Source: Actinomycetota bacterium (GTDB lineage: Bacteria; Actinomycetota; Acidimicrobiia; Acidimicrobiales; AC-14). Taken from it: a stretch of 44,669 nucleotides of DNA. The notes below the pieces were generated by a model, which saw nothing but the letters and a program-made list of their open reading frames with translations, was not told the DNA's origin and did not search any database. The position numbers were made by a program, and so were the translations under genes. This document shows positions 15,101 through 23,443 of the stretch, piece by piece (within the stretch, counting starts at the first letter, position 1; each line of letters begins with the position of its first letter). The DNA is taken from positions 1 through 44,669 of the forward strand of contig JBFMCT010000029.1 of NCBI GenBank assembly GCA_040754375.1, given 5' to 3'.

Positions 15101-16751
15101 CCTCATCGCCGCCGAAGACGCCGGCCGCTATCGCGACGGCCTGGGCGTCCAGCCCCCGGCCGGGCTGCCCGACGCCTTCCTCGTACCCGTCGAGGACCCC
15201 CTGGGCACGCTCCTGGCCCGCTGGGCCCGGGGCCGGGGCCCGTTCGTGACGGCCGAACCGGCGGCCCGCTATGGCCTGCCGGCGGCCGCCGTCGAACCCG
15301 TCCTGCGGGAACGGGCCGACCGCGGCTTGCTCCTGCGGGGGGAGTTCCGGCCCGGCGGCACGGCCCGGGAGTGGTGCGACCCCGAAGTGCTGCGGCGGCT
15401 GCGCCAGCGCTCGCTGGCCGCCCTGCGCCGGGAGGTGGAGCCCGTCGAGGCCGAGGCCCTGGCCCGGTTCCTGCCTTCCTGGCACGGCGTCGGCAGCCAG
15501 GCGCGCGGCCTCGACCGCCTCGTCGAGGTGGTGGCCCAGCTCCAGGGGGTGGCCATCCCCGCGTCGGTGCTCGAACGCGACGTGCTGGCCTCCCGGGTGC
15601 ACGACTACTCCCCCCGGTGGCTCGACGAACTGGCGGCCGCCGGCCAGGTCGTGTGGCTGGGGGCGGGACCGCTGGGGCGCGACGACGGCAAGGTGATCGT
15701 GCTGCTGCGGGACGAGGCCGCCGCCCTGCGCCCACCGCTGCCGGCCGACGAGGACCGGCCCGCGGGCCCCGAGCACGACCGGCTCCGGGCGGTCTTGGCC
15801 CGCCGCGGAGCCTGCTTCTTCGGCGACCTGCGGGGAACCGACGAGCGCCAGACCCTCGACGCCCTGTGGGACCTGGTGTGGGCCGGCGAGGTGACCAACG
15901 ACTCGTTCGCCGCCCTGCGGGCGTTCACCGGCTCGGGCGGCCGGCACGGGGGTGGGAGCGGGGCCCGCGGGGCGGGGGCCCGGCGGGGGCGCCCCAACCT
16001 CGGGTCGCTCACCGTGCTCGGCCCCCCCACCGCTCAGGGCCGGTGGTCGCTGGTCGACGCCGACCTGGGCGCCTGGTCGGGGGGGTCAGCCTCCGACGGC
16101 GGGAGCGGGGTGTCGGCCACCGAGCGCAGCCGGGCGCTGGCCGCTGTCCTGCTCGAACGCCACGGCGTGCTCACCCGCGAAGCCGTCCGGGGCGAGGGCC
16201 ACGCGGGCGGGTACGCGTCCGTCTACTCCGTTCTGCGGGCCTTGGAGGAGGCCGGCCGGGCCCGCCGGGGCTACTTCGTGGCCGGTCTGGGCGGTGCCCA
16301 GTTCGCCCTGCCCGGGGCCGTCGACCGCCTGCGGGAGCGCCCCCCCTCGGGGCCCCCGGCGGCCGTCGTGCTGGCGGCCACCGACCCGGCCAACCCCTTC
16401 GGCGTCGCCCTCCCCTGGCCCGCCCCCGCCACCACCGACACCGCGGTGGCCGGTCCCGGTGACGGTCCGGCGGGTGCGGGCCGGCCCGTCGCCCGCCGGG
16501 TGGCCGGCGCCTACGTCGTGCTGATGGGTGGCCGGCCGTCGCTCTACCTGGAGCGCGGGGGCCGCTCGCTGGTCGCCTTGCGGGCCTTCGACGGCTCGTG
16601 GGAGCAGGCCGCGGTCGACGCCCTGGGCACGCTGGTGGAGGGTGGCCGGGCCAAGCGCCTGGCCCTCCAGCGCTTCGACCCGGCCCTCGAACCGGCACTG
16701 CGGGCCGCCGGCTTCGTGCCCTCGCCCAAGGGCCTGGTGCGCTACGGGTGA
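12183..16751 (+). CDS. lhr: Lhr-type ATP-dependent DNA helicase
   Basis: Lhr is a 3'-5' ssDNA-dependent ATPase and translocase linked to DNA repair. The 1522-residue product, starting at GTG 12183, matches the full bacterial Lhr length (about 1500). RecA-like motifs: LAPTGSGKTLAAFLWALDRL (Walker A, about residues 42-60), VIVDEIHSVAGTKRGAHLAL (motif II, DEIH), LSATQRPLDEIARFLGG (motif III), VFVNSRRLAERLANRLN, SSLELGIDMG and QRVGRAGHQ (motif VI). The winged-helix, beta-barrel and long C-terminal domains follow. Small Gly/Thr insertions, including ELGRPVGTG twice at 12940-13000, sit in a loop between the two RecA domains. nei2 follows 6 bases after the stop, an arrangement known in mycobacteria. 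Confidence 0.96.
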   Translation: MASLDRFSPVARAWFEATFEAPTPAQEQGWDAISRGEHTLVLAPTGSGKTLAAFLWALDRLATTAGTAGRCRVLYISPLKALTYDVERNLRAPLAGMAVEAGRRGLAVPAVKVATRTGDTPAADRRDIARHPPDILITTPESLYLMLTSAAREVLAGVEHVIVDEIHSVAGTKRGAHLALSLERLERLVSLAAHPAPQRIGLSATQRPLDEIARFLGGRDGTGTRRPVTVVDAGARKTLDLRVIVPVEDMAELGRPVGTGELGRPVGTGGTGGTGGGGHEALLSGPAAGDPEVRHSFWPAVHPVLLELIRSHRSTLVFVNSRRLAERLANRLNELAGEDLVRAHHGSVAREQRLEIEDALKAGKLPALVATSSLELGIDMGAIDLVVQVESPTSVASGLQRVGRAGHQVGQASRGRIFPKFRGDLVEAAVVVQRMKAGLIEQTRVPRNPVDVLAQQIVAMVAMDDMTVDEVAAVVAGAEPFAECTRPVLEGVLDMLAGRYPSDEFAELRPRLVWDRVEGTLRARRGARMLAVVSGGTIPDRGLFGVFTAAAAGSGGSALGRVGEVDEEFVYESRPGETFVLGATTWRIEDITRDRVVVTPAPGEPGKMPFWHGDRVGRPAELGRAIGAFLGEVGTWTDERLAEECSLDPLAVRNLRSYLADEVAVTGALPTDRQIVVERFRDELGDWRVCVLSPLGGRVHAPWALAVEAKVRSRLGVEVQTMWSDDGLVVRLPEADEAPPVESVLLDPEEVEELVVAELAGSALFATRFRENAARALLLPRRRPGSRTPLWQQRQRAADLLAVASRHGTFPILLETYRECLRDVFDLPALVELMGSVRQRTTRVVSVDTLRPSPFAQSLAFAYVASFLYEGDAPIAERRAQALTLDRGLLAELLGSEDLRELISPEALAGLEADLQHIDEDRWAADADAAHDLLRRLGDLTPGELRARSVADFAPALVAERRAAEVRIAGEARLIAAEDAGRYRDGLGVQPPAGLPDAFLVPVEDPLGTLLARWARGRGPFVTAEPAARYGLPAAAVEPVLRERADRGLLLRGEFRPGGTAREWCDPEVLRRLRQRSLAALRREVEPVEAEALARFLPSWHGVGSQARGLDRLVEVVAQLQGVAIPASVLERDVLASRVHDYSPRWLDELAAAGQVVWLGAGPLGRDDGKVIVLLRDEAAALRPPLPADEDRPAGPEHDRLRAVLARRGACFFGDLRGTDERQTLDALWDLVWAGEVTNDSFAALRAFTGSGGRHGGGSGARGAGARRGRPNLGSLTVLGPPTAQGRWSLVDADLGAWSGGSASDGGSGVSATERSRALAAVLLERHGVLTREAVRGEGHAGGYASVYSVLRALEEAGRARRGYFVAGLGGAQFALPGAVDRLRERPPSGPPAAVVLAATDPANPFGVALPWPAPATTDTAVAGPGDGPAGAGRPVARRVAGAYVVLMGGRPSLYLERGGRSLVALRAFDGSWEQAAVDALGTLVEGGRAKRLALQRFDPALEPALRAAGFVPSPKGLVRYG

Positions 16752-16757
16752 CGGCCC

Positions 16758-17576
16758 TTGCCTGAGGGCGACACGATCTTCCGCAGTGCCGCCACCCTCC
16801 GGCGCTGGCTGGCGGGGCGGGCCGTCACCGAGGCCACGACCACTGTCGAGGGCTTCCCGGCAGCCCGGCTGGTTGGCCAGCGGGTCGAGGCCGTCGAGGC
16901 CCAGGGCAAGCACCTGCTGGTGCGCCTGGGCTCGGGGCAGGTGCTGCACACCCACATGAAGATGACCGGTTCGTGGCACGTCTACCGTTCCGGCGAACGC
17001 TGGCGGCGACCCCGCTCCGAGGCCCGCCTGACGGTGACGTGCGGCGACCGGGTGGCCGTCTGCTTCAACGCCCCCGTCGTCGAGCTCCTGCGGCCCGGCG
17101 CCGAACGGGTACATCGCGCCCTCGCCGGCCTCGGCCCCGACATCCTGGCCGTCCCCCTCGCCGTCGACGAGATCCGCGATCGGGCGCGGGCAGGCGCCCC
17201 GGGCGTAGCGCTGGGCGAGTTGCTCCTCGACCAGACGGTCGCCGCCGGGATCGGCAACATCTGGCGCTGCGAGTCGCTGTTCGCCGAGCGCCATAACCCG
17301 TGGACGCCCCAGGCCGCCTTGGACGACGACCAGCTCTGCTCGTTGTTCACGACGGCCGCCCGCCTCATGTCGGCCCAGCTCGGGCCGTTCACCGGCCGAG
17401 GCCTGGACCGGTGGGTCTACGGCCGGGCGGGCCGCCCCTGCCCCCGGTGCCGCGCCCCGGTCCTGGCCCGCCGCCAAGGCGAGATGGCCCGGGTCGCCTA
17501 CTGGTGCCCCCGGTGCCAGCCCCTCGCCCCGGCTCCACAAGGTCCGGGGGCCGCGAGGGGCCCGAAGGGTTCGTAA
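16758..17576 (+). CDS. nei2: Nei2-type endonuclease VIII / Fpg-family DNA glycosylase
   Basis: The 272-residue product starts at TTG 16758. Removal of the initiating Met exposes Pro2, the catalytic nucleophile, followed by Glu3 (PEGDTIFRSA), the Fpg/Nei signature. KHLLVR supplies the conserved lysine; the helix-two-turn-helix is around GELLLDQTVAAGIGNIWRCE. The C-terminal zinc finger starts near residue 228 (CPRC, then CPRC). Such enzymes excise oxidised pyrimidines and nick the abasic site. The position directly after lhr, with 6 bases between, suggests an operon for repair of damaged DNA, as in mycobacteria. Confidence 0.93.
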   Translation: MPEGDTIFRSAATLRRWLAGRAVTEATTTVEGFPAARLVGQRVEAVEAQGKHLLVRLGSGQVLHTHMKMTGSWHVYRSGERWRRPRSEARLTVTCGDRVAVCFNAPVVELLRPGAERVHRALAGLGPDILAVPLAVDEIRDRARAGAPGVALGELLLDQTVAAGIGNIWRCESLFAERHNPWTPQAALDDDQLCSLFTTAARLMSAQLGPFTGRGLDRWVYGRAGRPCPRCRAPVLARRQGEMARVAYWCPRCQPLAPAPQGPGAARGPKGS

Positions 17577-17647
17577 CAGCCGCCTTGGCCGCAGGGCCTC
17601 GGTGGCCGGACCCGACCGGCCCGGGGAGGCGGCCGAGGACCGCCTCC

Positions 17648-17653
17648 TATACT
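17648..17653 (+). promoter_or_regulatory. Possible -10 box before the citrate synthase gene
   Basis: TATACT matches the sigma-70 -10 consensus at five of six bases and stands out in a G/C-rich 157-base intergenic region. No good -35 is visible, and the 80-base leader to ATG 17734 shows nothing else. Weak support. Confidence 0.3.
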
Positions 17654-17733
17654 GCCCACCCGGAGCCCGGCCACCGCAACGGGGCAGGGGCGGCTCCGCA
17701 CCGAGCCCGGTTGTGACGACGAGGGAGGTCGGG

Positions 17734-19296
17734 ATGGCTGACACGACGAAGACGCGCAAGGTCGCCGACGCCATGACCACCGACGTCCTCACGGCGTCGC
17801 CGTCGGGCACGGTGGCCGAGACCTGCAAAGCCATGCTCACCCGCCCGGGCGGCAAGGTGGGGTCGGCCATCGTGGTCGACGACGACCGGGTCATCGGCAT
17901 CTTCACCGAGCGCGACGTCGTGCGGGCCTCGGCCGCAGGAGCCGACCTGAGCATCGCCAAGGTGTCCGAGTGGATGACGGCCAGCCCCGACTCGGTCAGC
18001 CCGGCCACCGACCTCAACGACGCCTACGTGTCGCTCGTCCAGCACGGCTACCGCCACTTCCCGGTCACCGAGGACGGCAAGCTGGCGGGAGTCATCTCCA
18101 TGCGGGACATGTTGGGCATGGCCTTCGTCCGCCCGGTGAAGCACCCCAGCCTCATCGAAGCCCCCAAGGGCCTCGAGGGGGTGGTGGTGGCCGAGACCGA
18201 GGTGGGCGACGTGCGGGGCCAGGAGGGCTTCTACCACTACCGGCAGTACAACGCCACCGAGCTGGCCCGCAAGCGCACGCTCGAAGACGTGTGGTACCTG
18301 CTCTACAACGGGCACCTCCCCACGAAGCTGGAGCGCGGCGACTTCATGGAGGAGATCAAGGAGCTCCGCAAGATCCCCCCCAGCGTCAAGAAGCTGCTGC
18401 CCGATATCGCCCGGGCGGGCGAGACCTTCGTGCCCCTCGACGCCCTGCGCACGGCGTGCTCGACGCTGGCCTACGCCCTCGACTTCAAGTCGTGGATGGA
18501 CATCGACCAGGCCACGTTGCGCCACAACGCCATGCAGACCAGCGCGGTCATGCCCACCCTCATCATGGCCCTCTACCGCCTGCAGAACGGCCTGGAGCCG
18601 ATCGAGCCCAACCCCTACCTGCCCTACGCGGCCAACTACCTCTACATGCTCACCGGCAAGGTCCCCGAGCCCGAGCACGCCCGCGCCATCGAGCAGTACC
18701 TGATCCTCACCACCGACCACGGCTTCAACGCCTCCACGTTCACCGCCCGGGTCATCACCTCGACGGGTGCCGACCTGGGGGCGGCCGTAGTCGGGGCCAT
18801 CGGGGCCCTGTCGGGCCCGCTCCACGGCGGGGCGCCCAGCCGCGCCCTCGACATGCTCGATGCCATCGGCACCCCCGAGAACGCCGACCCGTGGATCCGC
18901 AACGCCATCGAGAAGGGCGAGAAGATCATGGGCTTCGGCCACCGGGTCTACAAGACCGACGACCCTCGCTCCCTGCTGCTGCGGGAGGTGGCCGTACGCC
19001 TGGGCGGCGACAAGTCCGAGTTCGCCACCAAGATCGAGCGCACGGTGGTCGACATCCTGGCCGAGCTCAAGCCAGGAAGGCACCTGTACGCCAATGTCGA
19101 GTTCTACGCGGGCGTGGTGATGGACCGCGTGGGTTTGCCACCGGACCTGTTCACCCCCACGTTCACGTCGAGCCGGGTCATCGGGTGGACGGCCCACATC
19201 CTCGAGCAGGCGGCCGACAACCGTCTGATCCGGCCCAGCGCGCACTACGCCGGCCCGCCGCCGCCCGTCCCCGTCCCCGACCTCGAGGACGCGTAG
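17734..19296 (+). CDS. CBS-domain/citrate synthase fusion protein
   Basis: Citrate synthase condenses oxaloacetate with acetyl-CoA. The 520-residue protein starts at ATG 17734 after GGGAGGTCGGG. Residues about 8-130 form a CBS-domain pair (VADAMTTDVLTASP, VIGIFTERDVVRASAAG, then VSEWMTASPDSV and AGVISMRDMLGMAF), which usually bind adenine nucleotides. The citrate synthase domain runs from about residue 145: catalytic His364 (LHGGAPSRALDML) and His403 (GFGHRVYKTDDPR). At the third catalytic position, where E. coli GltA has Asp in NVDFYSG, this protein has Glu456 (NVEFYAG), a change also found in some actinobacterial paralogues as far as I recall. Nucleotide control of the enzyme through the CBS pair is inferred. 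A 2-methylcitrate synthase activity is possible. Confidence 0.9.
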   Translation: MADTTKTRKVADAMTTDVLTASPSGTVAETCKAMLTRPGGKVGSAIVVDDDRVIGIFTERDVVRASAAGADLSIAKVSEWMTASPDSVSPATDLNDAYVSLVQHGYRHFPVTEDGKLAGVISMRDMLGMAFVRPVKHPSLIEAPKGLEGVVVAETEVGDVRGQEGFYHYRQYNATELARKRTLEDVWYLLYNGHLPTKLERGDFMEEIKELRKIPPSVKKLLPDIARAGETFVPLDALRTACSTLAYALDFKSWMDIDQATLRHNAMQTSAVMPTLIMALYRLQNGLEPIEPNPYLPYAANYLYMLTGKVPEPEHARAIEQYLILTTDHGFNASTFTARVITSTGADLGAAVVGAIGALSGPLHGGAPSRALDMLDAIGTPENADPWIRNAIEKGEKIMGFGHRVYKTDDPRSLLLREVAVRLGGDKSEFATKIERTVVDILAELKPGRHLYANVEFYAGVVMDRVGLPPDLFTPTFTSSRVIGWTAHILEQAADNRLIRPSAHYAGPPPPVPVPDLEDA

Positions 19297-19305
19297 CCCG
19301 CCGCC

Positions 19306-19761
19306 GTGGCCCTCTCTGTCGAAGAGGCCACGTCGGCCACGCCCGAGGTGGTCGCGGCCGTGCAGCGCCTGGTCGGGCAGCTCTCCTCCAGTGCCCAACC
19401 GCCCTCGGCCGAGCAGATCGCGGAGATCACCAGTTCGCCGGCCACCGTGCTGCTGGTGGCGCGCGACGGCGACGGCGACGGCGACGGCGGGTTGGTCGTC
19501 GGCATGCTCACCCTGGCCTTGTTCCGGATCCCCACCGGTGTACGAGCCTGGATCGAAGACGTCGTGACCGACCAGTCGGCCCGGGGCCGGGGGGTAGGCA
19601 TGGCCCTGACCGAGGAGGCCGTCCGCCGAGCCGGCGCGGCCGGCGCCCGAACCGTCGACCTCACCTCTCGGCCGTCGCGCGAAGCCGCCAACCGCCTCTA
19701 CCAGCGAGCCGGCTTCCGGCCCCGCGACACCAACGTGTGGAGGTTGGACCTCGAGGCGTAG
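19306..19761 (+). CDS. GNAT-family N-acetyltransferase
   Basis: The 151-residue product starts at GTG 19306, 9 bases after the citrate synthase stop. The GNAT core is clear: VRAWIEDVVTDQSARGRGVG (the RGRGVG acetyl-CoA pyrophosphate loop), ALTEEAVRRAGAAGARTVDL and the final REAANRLYQRAGFRPRDTNV motif. A short DGDGDGDG run at about residue 54 comes from a small hexanucleotide repeat. The substrate is unknown. The close spacing suggests co-transcription with the citrate synthase gene. Confidence 0.85.
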   Translation: MALSVEEATSATPEVVAAVQRLVGQLSSSAQPPSAEQIAEITSSPATVLLVARDGDGDGDGGLVVGMLTLALFRIPTGVRAWIEDVVTDQSARGRGVGMALTEEAVRRAGAAGARTVDLTSRPSREAANRLYQRAGFRPRDTNVWRLDLEA

Positions 19762-19935
19762 TTCGACCGCCGGGCCCGGCCGGCGGTACGACCGCGTCGG
19801 TGCCGCGGACGGCCGGTCGATAAACGCCTTCTCCAACCTCCTTTCGAGTCGCTCTCAACGGCCGGACGCAATGGGGCTGCGTCGAGGTCGACAGCGTCCC
19901 GCAGCCGGAACACCCGGGCATCGCAGCATGTGAAC

Positions 19936-20610
19936 TTACGAACGCGGTCCGCGGGGCCGGCGCTGACGCAGGAGCTGGTCGATAGCGGTGTCGCCCAGCC
20001 AGGTCTCAAACCCCTCGGGCGTCCAACCGCGCTGGCCAACGAGGAGGAGCCAGACGTCGGGGTGGTTCAGCGTCCAAAGGATGTCCGTGGCACGTGCCAC
20101 GTCCAATCCGTCTACCAGGGCGCCAGCTTGATGGAGGGTCGTAACGATCGCGCCCTGGTTCGCGTAGAAGTCTGACTGGATGAGCGACCAGAGGTCACCG
20201 ATCTCGTCATCACTGGGCGCCGCGTCTCGGATCACCCCGAGCAGAGCTCCGATCCTTCGCTTCACGCCACACGATGCAGCGGCCAGACGCCGCAGCTTGC
20301 GTTCGGGATTCGGCTCATCGAGTACTTCGAGGTACCAGGGCCTCGTTGCCACAGGCGCGTCGTCGGTGTCGCCCTTGAGGGCGAGGTCCCACACTGCACG
20401 GAGGAGCCCGGCCTTCGTCTCGAATGCGAGGTACACCGTCTTGAGCGCGACGTCGGCCTCGGCGGCGATCGCGCCCATCGTGGTCGATGGGTAGCCGTCT
20501 GCTTCGAAGAGCCGCTGCGCCGCGCTCAGGATCGCCAACCGGGTCGCCGCGGCCTGCTGTTCGCGCCTCGGCGACCGGTAGGGACGTGCACCCTTGACAT
20601 CCTGCGCCAT
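19936..20610 (-). CDS. TetR-family transcriptional regulator
   Basis: The 224-residue protein starts at ATG 20610. Its N-terminus holds the TetR helix-turn-helix: RLAILSAAQRLFEADGYPST, then TMGAIAAEADVALKTVYLAFETKAGLLRAV in successive blocks. The C-terminal part is the variable ligand-binding and dimer domain. It diverges from a methyltransferase gene at 20690, and the 79-base gap holds a perfect palindrome (20632-20654) which is the likely operator. TetR proteins normally repress themselves and the divergent gene until a small molecule binds; the ligand is unknown. Confidence 0.9.
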   Translation of the reverse strand: MAQDVKGARPYRSPRREQQAAATRLAILSAAQRLFEADGYPSTTMGAIAAEADVALKTVYLAFETKAGLLRAVWDLALKGDTDDAPVATRPWYLEVLDEPNPERKLRRLAAASCGVKRRIGALLGVIRDAAPSDDEIGDLWSLIQSDFYANQGAIVTTLHQAGALVDGLDVARATDILWTLNHPDVWLLLVGQRGWTPEGFETWLGDTAIDQLLRQRRPRGPRS

Positions 20611-20639
20611 TTGACTAGCGTATCCCTTACGTCATTACA
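20611..20639 (+). promoter_or_regulatory. Predicted promoter of the methyltransferase gene
   Basis: TTGACT (20611-20616) and ATTACA (20634-20639), 17 bases apart, make a plausible sigma-70 -35/-10 pair for the rightward gene. The -10 lies inside the left arm of the palindrome, so a bound TetR protein would block it. Confidence 0.4.
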
Positions 20640-20654
20640 GGTCCCATGTAATGA
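20632..20654. promoter_or_regulatory. Perfect palindrome, likely TetR operator
   Basis: TCATTACA - 7 bases - TGTAATGA is a perfect inverted repeat with 8-bp arms in the gap between the divergent TetR and methyltransferase genes. TetR operators are commonly palindromes of this kind between divergent genes. Confidence 0.7.
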
Positions 20655-20689
20655 TTCGTCGGAACGAGTACCGACTCAAGGAGGAAGTG

Positions 20690-21523
20690 ATGACGGATCA
20701 GCTGCTCAGCGGGTCGCAACGGGCGATCTGGAACGACCTGGTAGGCGAAGCTTGGGTGCGCCACGCCGACCTGCACGACCGCCAGGCCGAGCCGTTCGGC
20801 ATCGCCGTCATGGACGCCCTGGGTGAAATTCGCGGCGCCAGGGTCCTCGACGTGGGCTGCGGGACGGGCGCCACCGTTTCCCATCTCATCGAGCGGGGTG
20901 CCGGCGCGGTGGTCGGTGTCGACCTCAGCGAGCCGATGCTCACCGCCGCCCGCACCTGGATCGAGGACCCGCGTGCCCATTTCGAGGTAGGCGACGTTCT
21001 CGATGCGGCGCTGGGCGGCCCGTTCGATGTCGTGTTCTCGCGCTTCGGGGTCATGTTCTTCTCCGACCCGGTGTCGGCGTTCGCACGGCTGCGTTCCTAT
21101 GCGGCGCCCGATGCGCGACTCGGGTTCTGCTGTTGGGGCCCGCCCGTCGCCAACCCGGTCATGACGCTGCCGGTCATGGCGTCCGTTCCGGTGCTGGGCC
21201 CGCCCCGGTTCGCAGGCCCCGGCGAGCCGGGGCCGTTCTCCCTTCCCGAGCCCGCAGTCGTGCGGCCCATCCTGGAAGCGGCTGGCTGGACTGACGTGCG
21301 GATCACCGACCTCCAGCTCGATCCGCCGCACCCAGCGGGCGGCGCTGACACGGTTGCCGACGTCGTCATGGATTTCAACCCGCTATTGGTCGAAGGCCTT
21401 CGACGGCATCCCGAACGCCGCGCCGCCACTCGGTCGGCGATCGTCGATGCCCTCCGACCGTTCGAACGCAACGGTACGGTGCACCTCGGCGCCCGCGCGC
21501 TCATCGTCACCGCCCGTTCGTAA
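20690..21523 (+). CDS. SAM-dependent methyltransferase (class I)
   Basis: ATG 20690 is chosen because AAGGAGG (20678-20684) sits five bases before; the frame starts earlier at 20651 but that would lie in the operator. The 277-residue product has SAM-binding motif I VLDVGCGTGATVSHL, motif II VVGVDLSEPMLTAAR and an acidic VGDVLDAAL segment, followed by DVVFSRFGVMFFSDPVSAFA. It resembles the UbiE/class-I methyltransferases that act on small molecules. The natural substrate is unknown; probable control by the divergent TetR protein suggests a response to a small compound. Confidence 0.85.
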   Translation: MTDQLLSGSQRAIWNDLVGEAWVRHADLHDRQAEPFGIAVMDALGEIRGARVLDVGCGTGATVSHLIERGAGAVVGVDLSEPMLTAARTWIEDPRAHFEVGDVLDAALGGPFDVVFSRFGVMFFSDPVSAFARLRSYAAPDARLGFCCWGPPVANPVMTLPVMASVPVLGPPRFAGPGEPGPFSLPEPAVVRPILEAAGWTDVRITDLQLDPPHPAGGADTVADVVMDFNPLLVEGLRRHPERRAATRSAIVDALRPFERNGTVHLGARALIVTARS

Positions 21524-21708
21524 CCCCGGGACCGCCGGCTCCGACGCACGCCGCTCCGTGAGTCCGGTCGGCGCGCAAGGCGCCGCCGAATCACGGGTCG
21601 AGATCGACCGGCCGGACCGTCCCCTATGAGGACCGCCTGACCACCGGGGCGGTCGCCACCCGCCCGGTAACGGCACTGCGGCGCGAGGTAAGCGCGCGGT
21701 CTCTCCCC

Positions 21709-22512
21709 TTATCGGGCGCCGCGAGCAAGGCGTCGCCGGTAGGCCGTAACCCCGACCAAGAGGCCCAATCCGGCAACGAACCAGAAGGCGGAGTAGTCGC
21801 GACCTCGCACAGCGCCCAACGACAGCTCGTAACGAACAGGCGCGCCCTGGGCGGAGCGTCCCAGGACGGCCACGGGAGTGACGCCGTCATCGACTTGCAC
21901 CACGTAGAACAGCCCTGCGCTCGTCGAGATGACCGGAGCCCTTCCGACCACGTCCCCGCTCCTTGAGCCGACGGTGACATCCTCGACGCCTAGTGGCATT
22001 CGACCGAAGACGAACGCGGGCGCACGCGTGTCGTTAAAGAACAGAGGACGGTATTCGTCATTCCCCAACGAACCCCCGCCCGGCGTGCTCGCGCACATGC
22101 CCGGCTCCACATTGACTCCTGGCAGCTCGACCGATAGGCACAGGTTGGCGTCAGGCCCACTCAGGTACAGCGACCACACGCGGCCATCGGGCGCGGTGCC
22201 GGTTGTGATGACGGATATGCCGTCTCCGATGAAGCGAGAGGGTGGGATCGGCGGAGGTGGCGGGAGCTCACTCGGGTTGCCGGTGGCCGCTAGGTCGGTG
22301 GACACACTCGTCGTGTCGGAACCACGGCTCACTGTCAGCAGGGCCACGGCCGCGATGACGACGGAGCACGCCACACCGGCGGTGAGGAGGCTCCGAACTC
22401 GGTGTCTGCCTTTCTGCCAGACGGGCGGCGACGCGTTGGCCAACCTCAGGACGCTGGTCCGGGCCGCCTCGGACGCCCGGTAGGCGCGGAGGTCCAGTTC
22501 GTCGGGCCTCAT
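21709..22512 (-). CDS. Membrane protein partner of the ECF sigma factor (anti-sigma-like)
   Basis: The 267-residue product starts at ATG 22512, overlapping the sigma-factor stop by four bases. A short cytoplasmic N-terminus with DELDLRAYRASEAARTSVLR precedes a membrane segment at residues about 43-62 (AGVACSVVIAAVALLTV). A Pro-rich linker (LPPPPPIPPS) and an extracytoplasmic domain follow, then a second membrane segment near residue 245 and a basic tail (YRRRLARGAR). The pairing with an ECF sigma factor suggests it sequesters sigma or passes an envelope signal to it. No zinc-binding HxxxCxxC motif is visible, so it is not a ZAS-type anti-sigma factor. Confidence 0.65.
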   Translation of the reverse strand: MRPDELDLRAYRASEAARTSVLRLANASPPVWQKGRHRVRSLLTAGVACSVVIAAVALLTVSRGSDTTSVSTDLAATGNPSELPPPPPIPPSRFIGDGISVITTGTAPDGRVWSLYLSGPDANLCLSVELPGVNVEPGMCASTPGGGSLGNDEYRPLFFNDTRAPAFVFGRMPLGVEDVTVGSRSGDVVGRAPVISTSAGLFYVVQVDDGVTPVAVLGRSAQGAPVRYELSLGAVRGRDYSAFWFVAGLGLLVGVTAYRRRLARGAR

Positions 22513-23012
22513 CCCTGGCCTCCTCCCTCGTCGCTCACGTGCAGTCCCAGATCAGCGCCGAGCGCCTTCCGGGCCCGGTGGAGATGCGCTTTCACGGTGC
22601 CTTCCGCACACTCGAGGAGAGTTGCGATCTCCTGGATTGACCGGTCGTCGACGTAGTGGAGACCCACCACCTGCGCTTGCCTCCGAGGTAACCGTCTTAC
22701 CGCCTGCCAAAAGGCCTCCGCATCGGGCGGCAGCTCGTCGGGAAGAACCCGACGGGCCGCGACCCGGCCAATGGCCTTGGCCTCGGCAATCCGCCGGCGG
22801 ACGAGCGACGTCGAGCGGTTCAAACAGATCCTCCGAACCCACGCACCAGGTTCGTCGTACCGCTCGATCCTCTCCCACTGGCGGTGCGCGGCCAGAAAGG
22901 AGTCCTGTGCCAAGTCCTCCGCAGCCTCCCGGCTGCCCGAGAGGACGTACGCCAGCGCCAAGACCCGGCCATACTCGCGCCGGTAGAAGGAGTCGAACTC
23001 AGCCGGTGCCAT
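22509..23012 (-). CDS. ECF-family RNA polymerase sigma factor
   Basis: I chose ATG 23012, which places the usual FDSFYRREYGRVLALAYVLS right after the start; GTG 23048 would add 12 residues, and neither has a strong ribosome site. The 167-residue product has sigma region 2 (EAAEDLAQDSFLAAHRQWER) and region 4 (LPRRQAQVVGLHYVDDRSIQ, then AEGTVKAHLHRARKAL), the core of SigE/SigM-like ECF factors. It overlaps the membrane protein gene at 22509-22512, so sigma factor and presumed regulator are made together. Promoters it recognises cannot be read off here. Confidence 0.9.
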   Translation of the reverse strand: MAPAEFDSFYRREYGRVLALAYVLSGSREAAEDLAQDSFLAAHRQWERIERYDEPGAWVRRICLNRSTSLVRRRIAEAKAIGRVAARRVLPDELPPDAEAFWQAVRRLPRRQAQVVGLHYVDDRSIQEIATLLECAEGTVKAHLHRARKALGADLGLHVSDEGGGQG

Positions 23013-23443
23013 CACGTCATGCCTTGGGTGCTGGTGCAGGATCGCCACCGTCTTCTACTCGCTCGAGCGGACCGCCAGGTTTACACGCATCCCCAAGATG
23101 TGCGGCTCTCCTGACATCGGAGTAGGTGATCGGGGGCCGCTCCTGGCGCTGAAGCACCTGTAGGACGGGAGCCGTTGACCATCCGGAGGCGGTGCAAGAG
23201 ACACGCACCGGCCGCGGCCTGGCCTACGTCTGGCAACTCCCCAGAAGGCAGAAAGAGAGGCCAATCCGCCCTCGGGTCGCTGGCGACCAGCGCAGCGCGG
23301 CTGTCCGTCCTAGTGGGTGTTCAGCGATCCGTACCCGGCGGCCCAGGCTGACCTCCTCTCGTGGACGATAATCGTCCTCATGATGGTCGGGGGTTTGGCC
23401 TTGGCGGTCGGCGGCCTGCGCCGAGTGACCGGTCGGGCCACGC
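23013..23443. other. Intergenic region without a supported gene
   Basis: Between the sigma-factor start and the stop of the DUF3592-like gene I see no open frame with a ribosome site and family resemblance, no tRNA, and no obvious stem-loop terminator. It should hold the promoter of the leftward sigma-factor operon, but no clear GGAAC-type ECF box was found. Confidence 0.4.
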
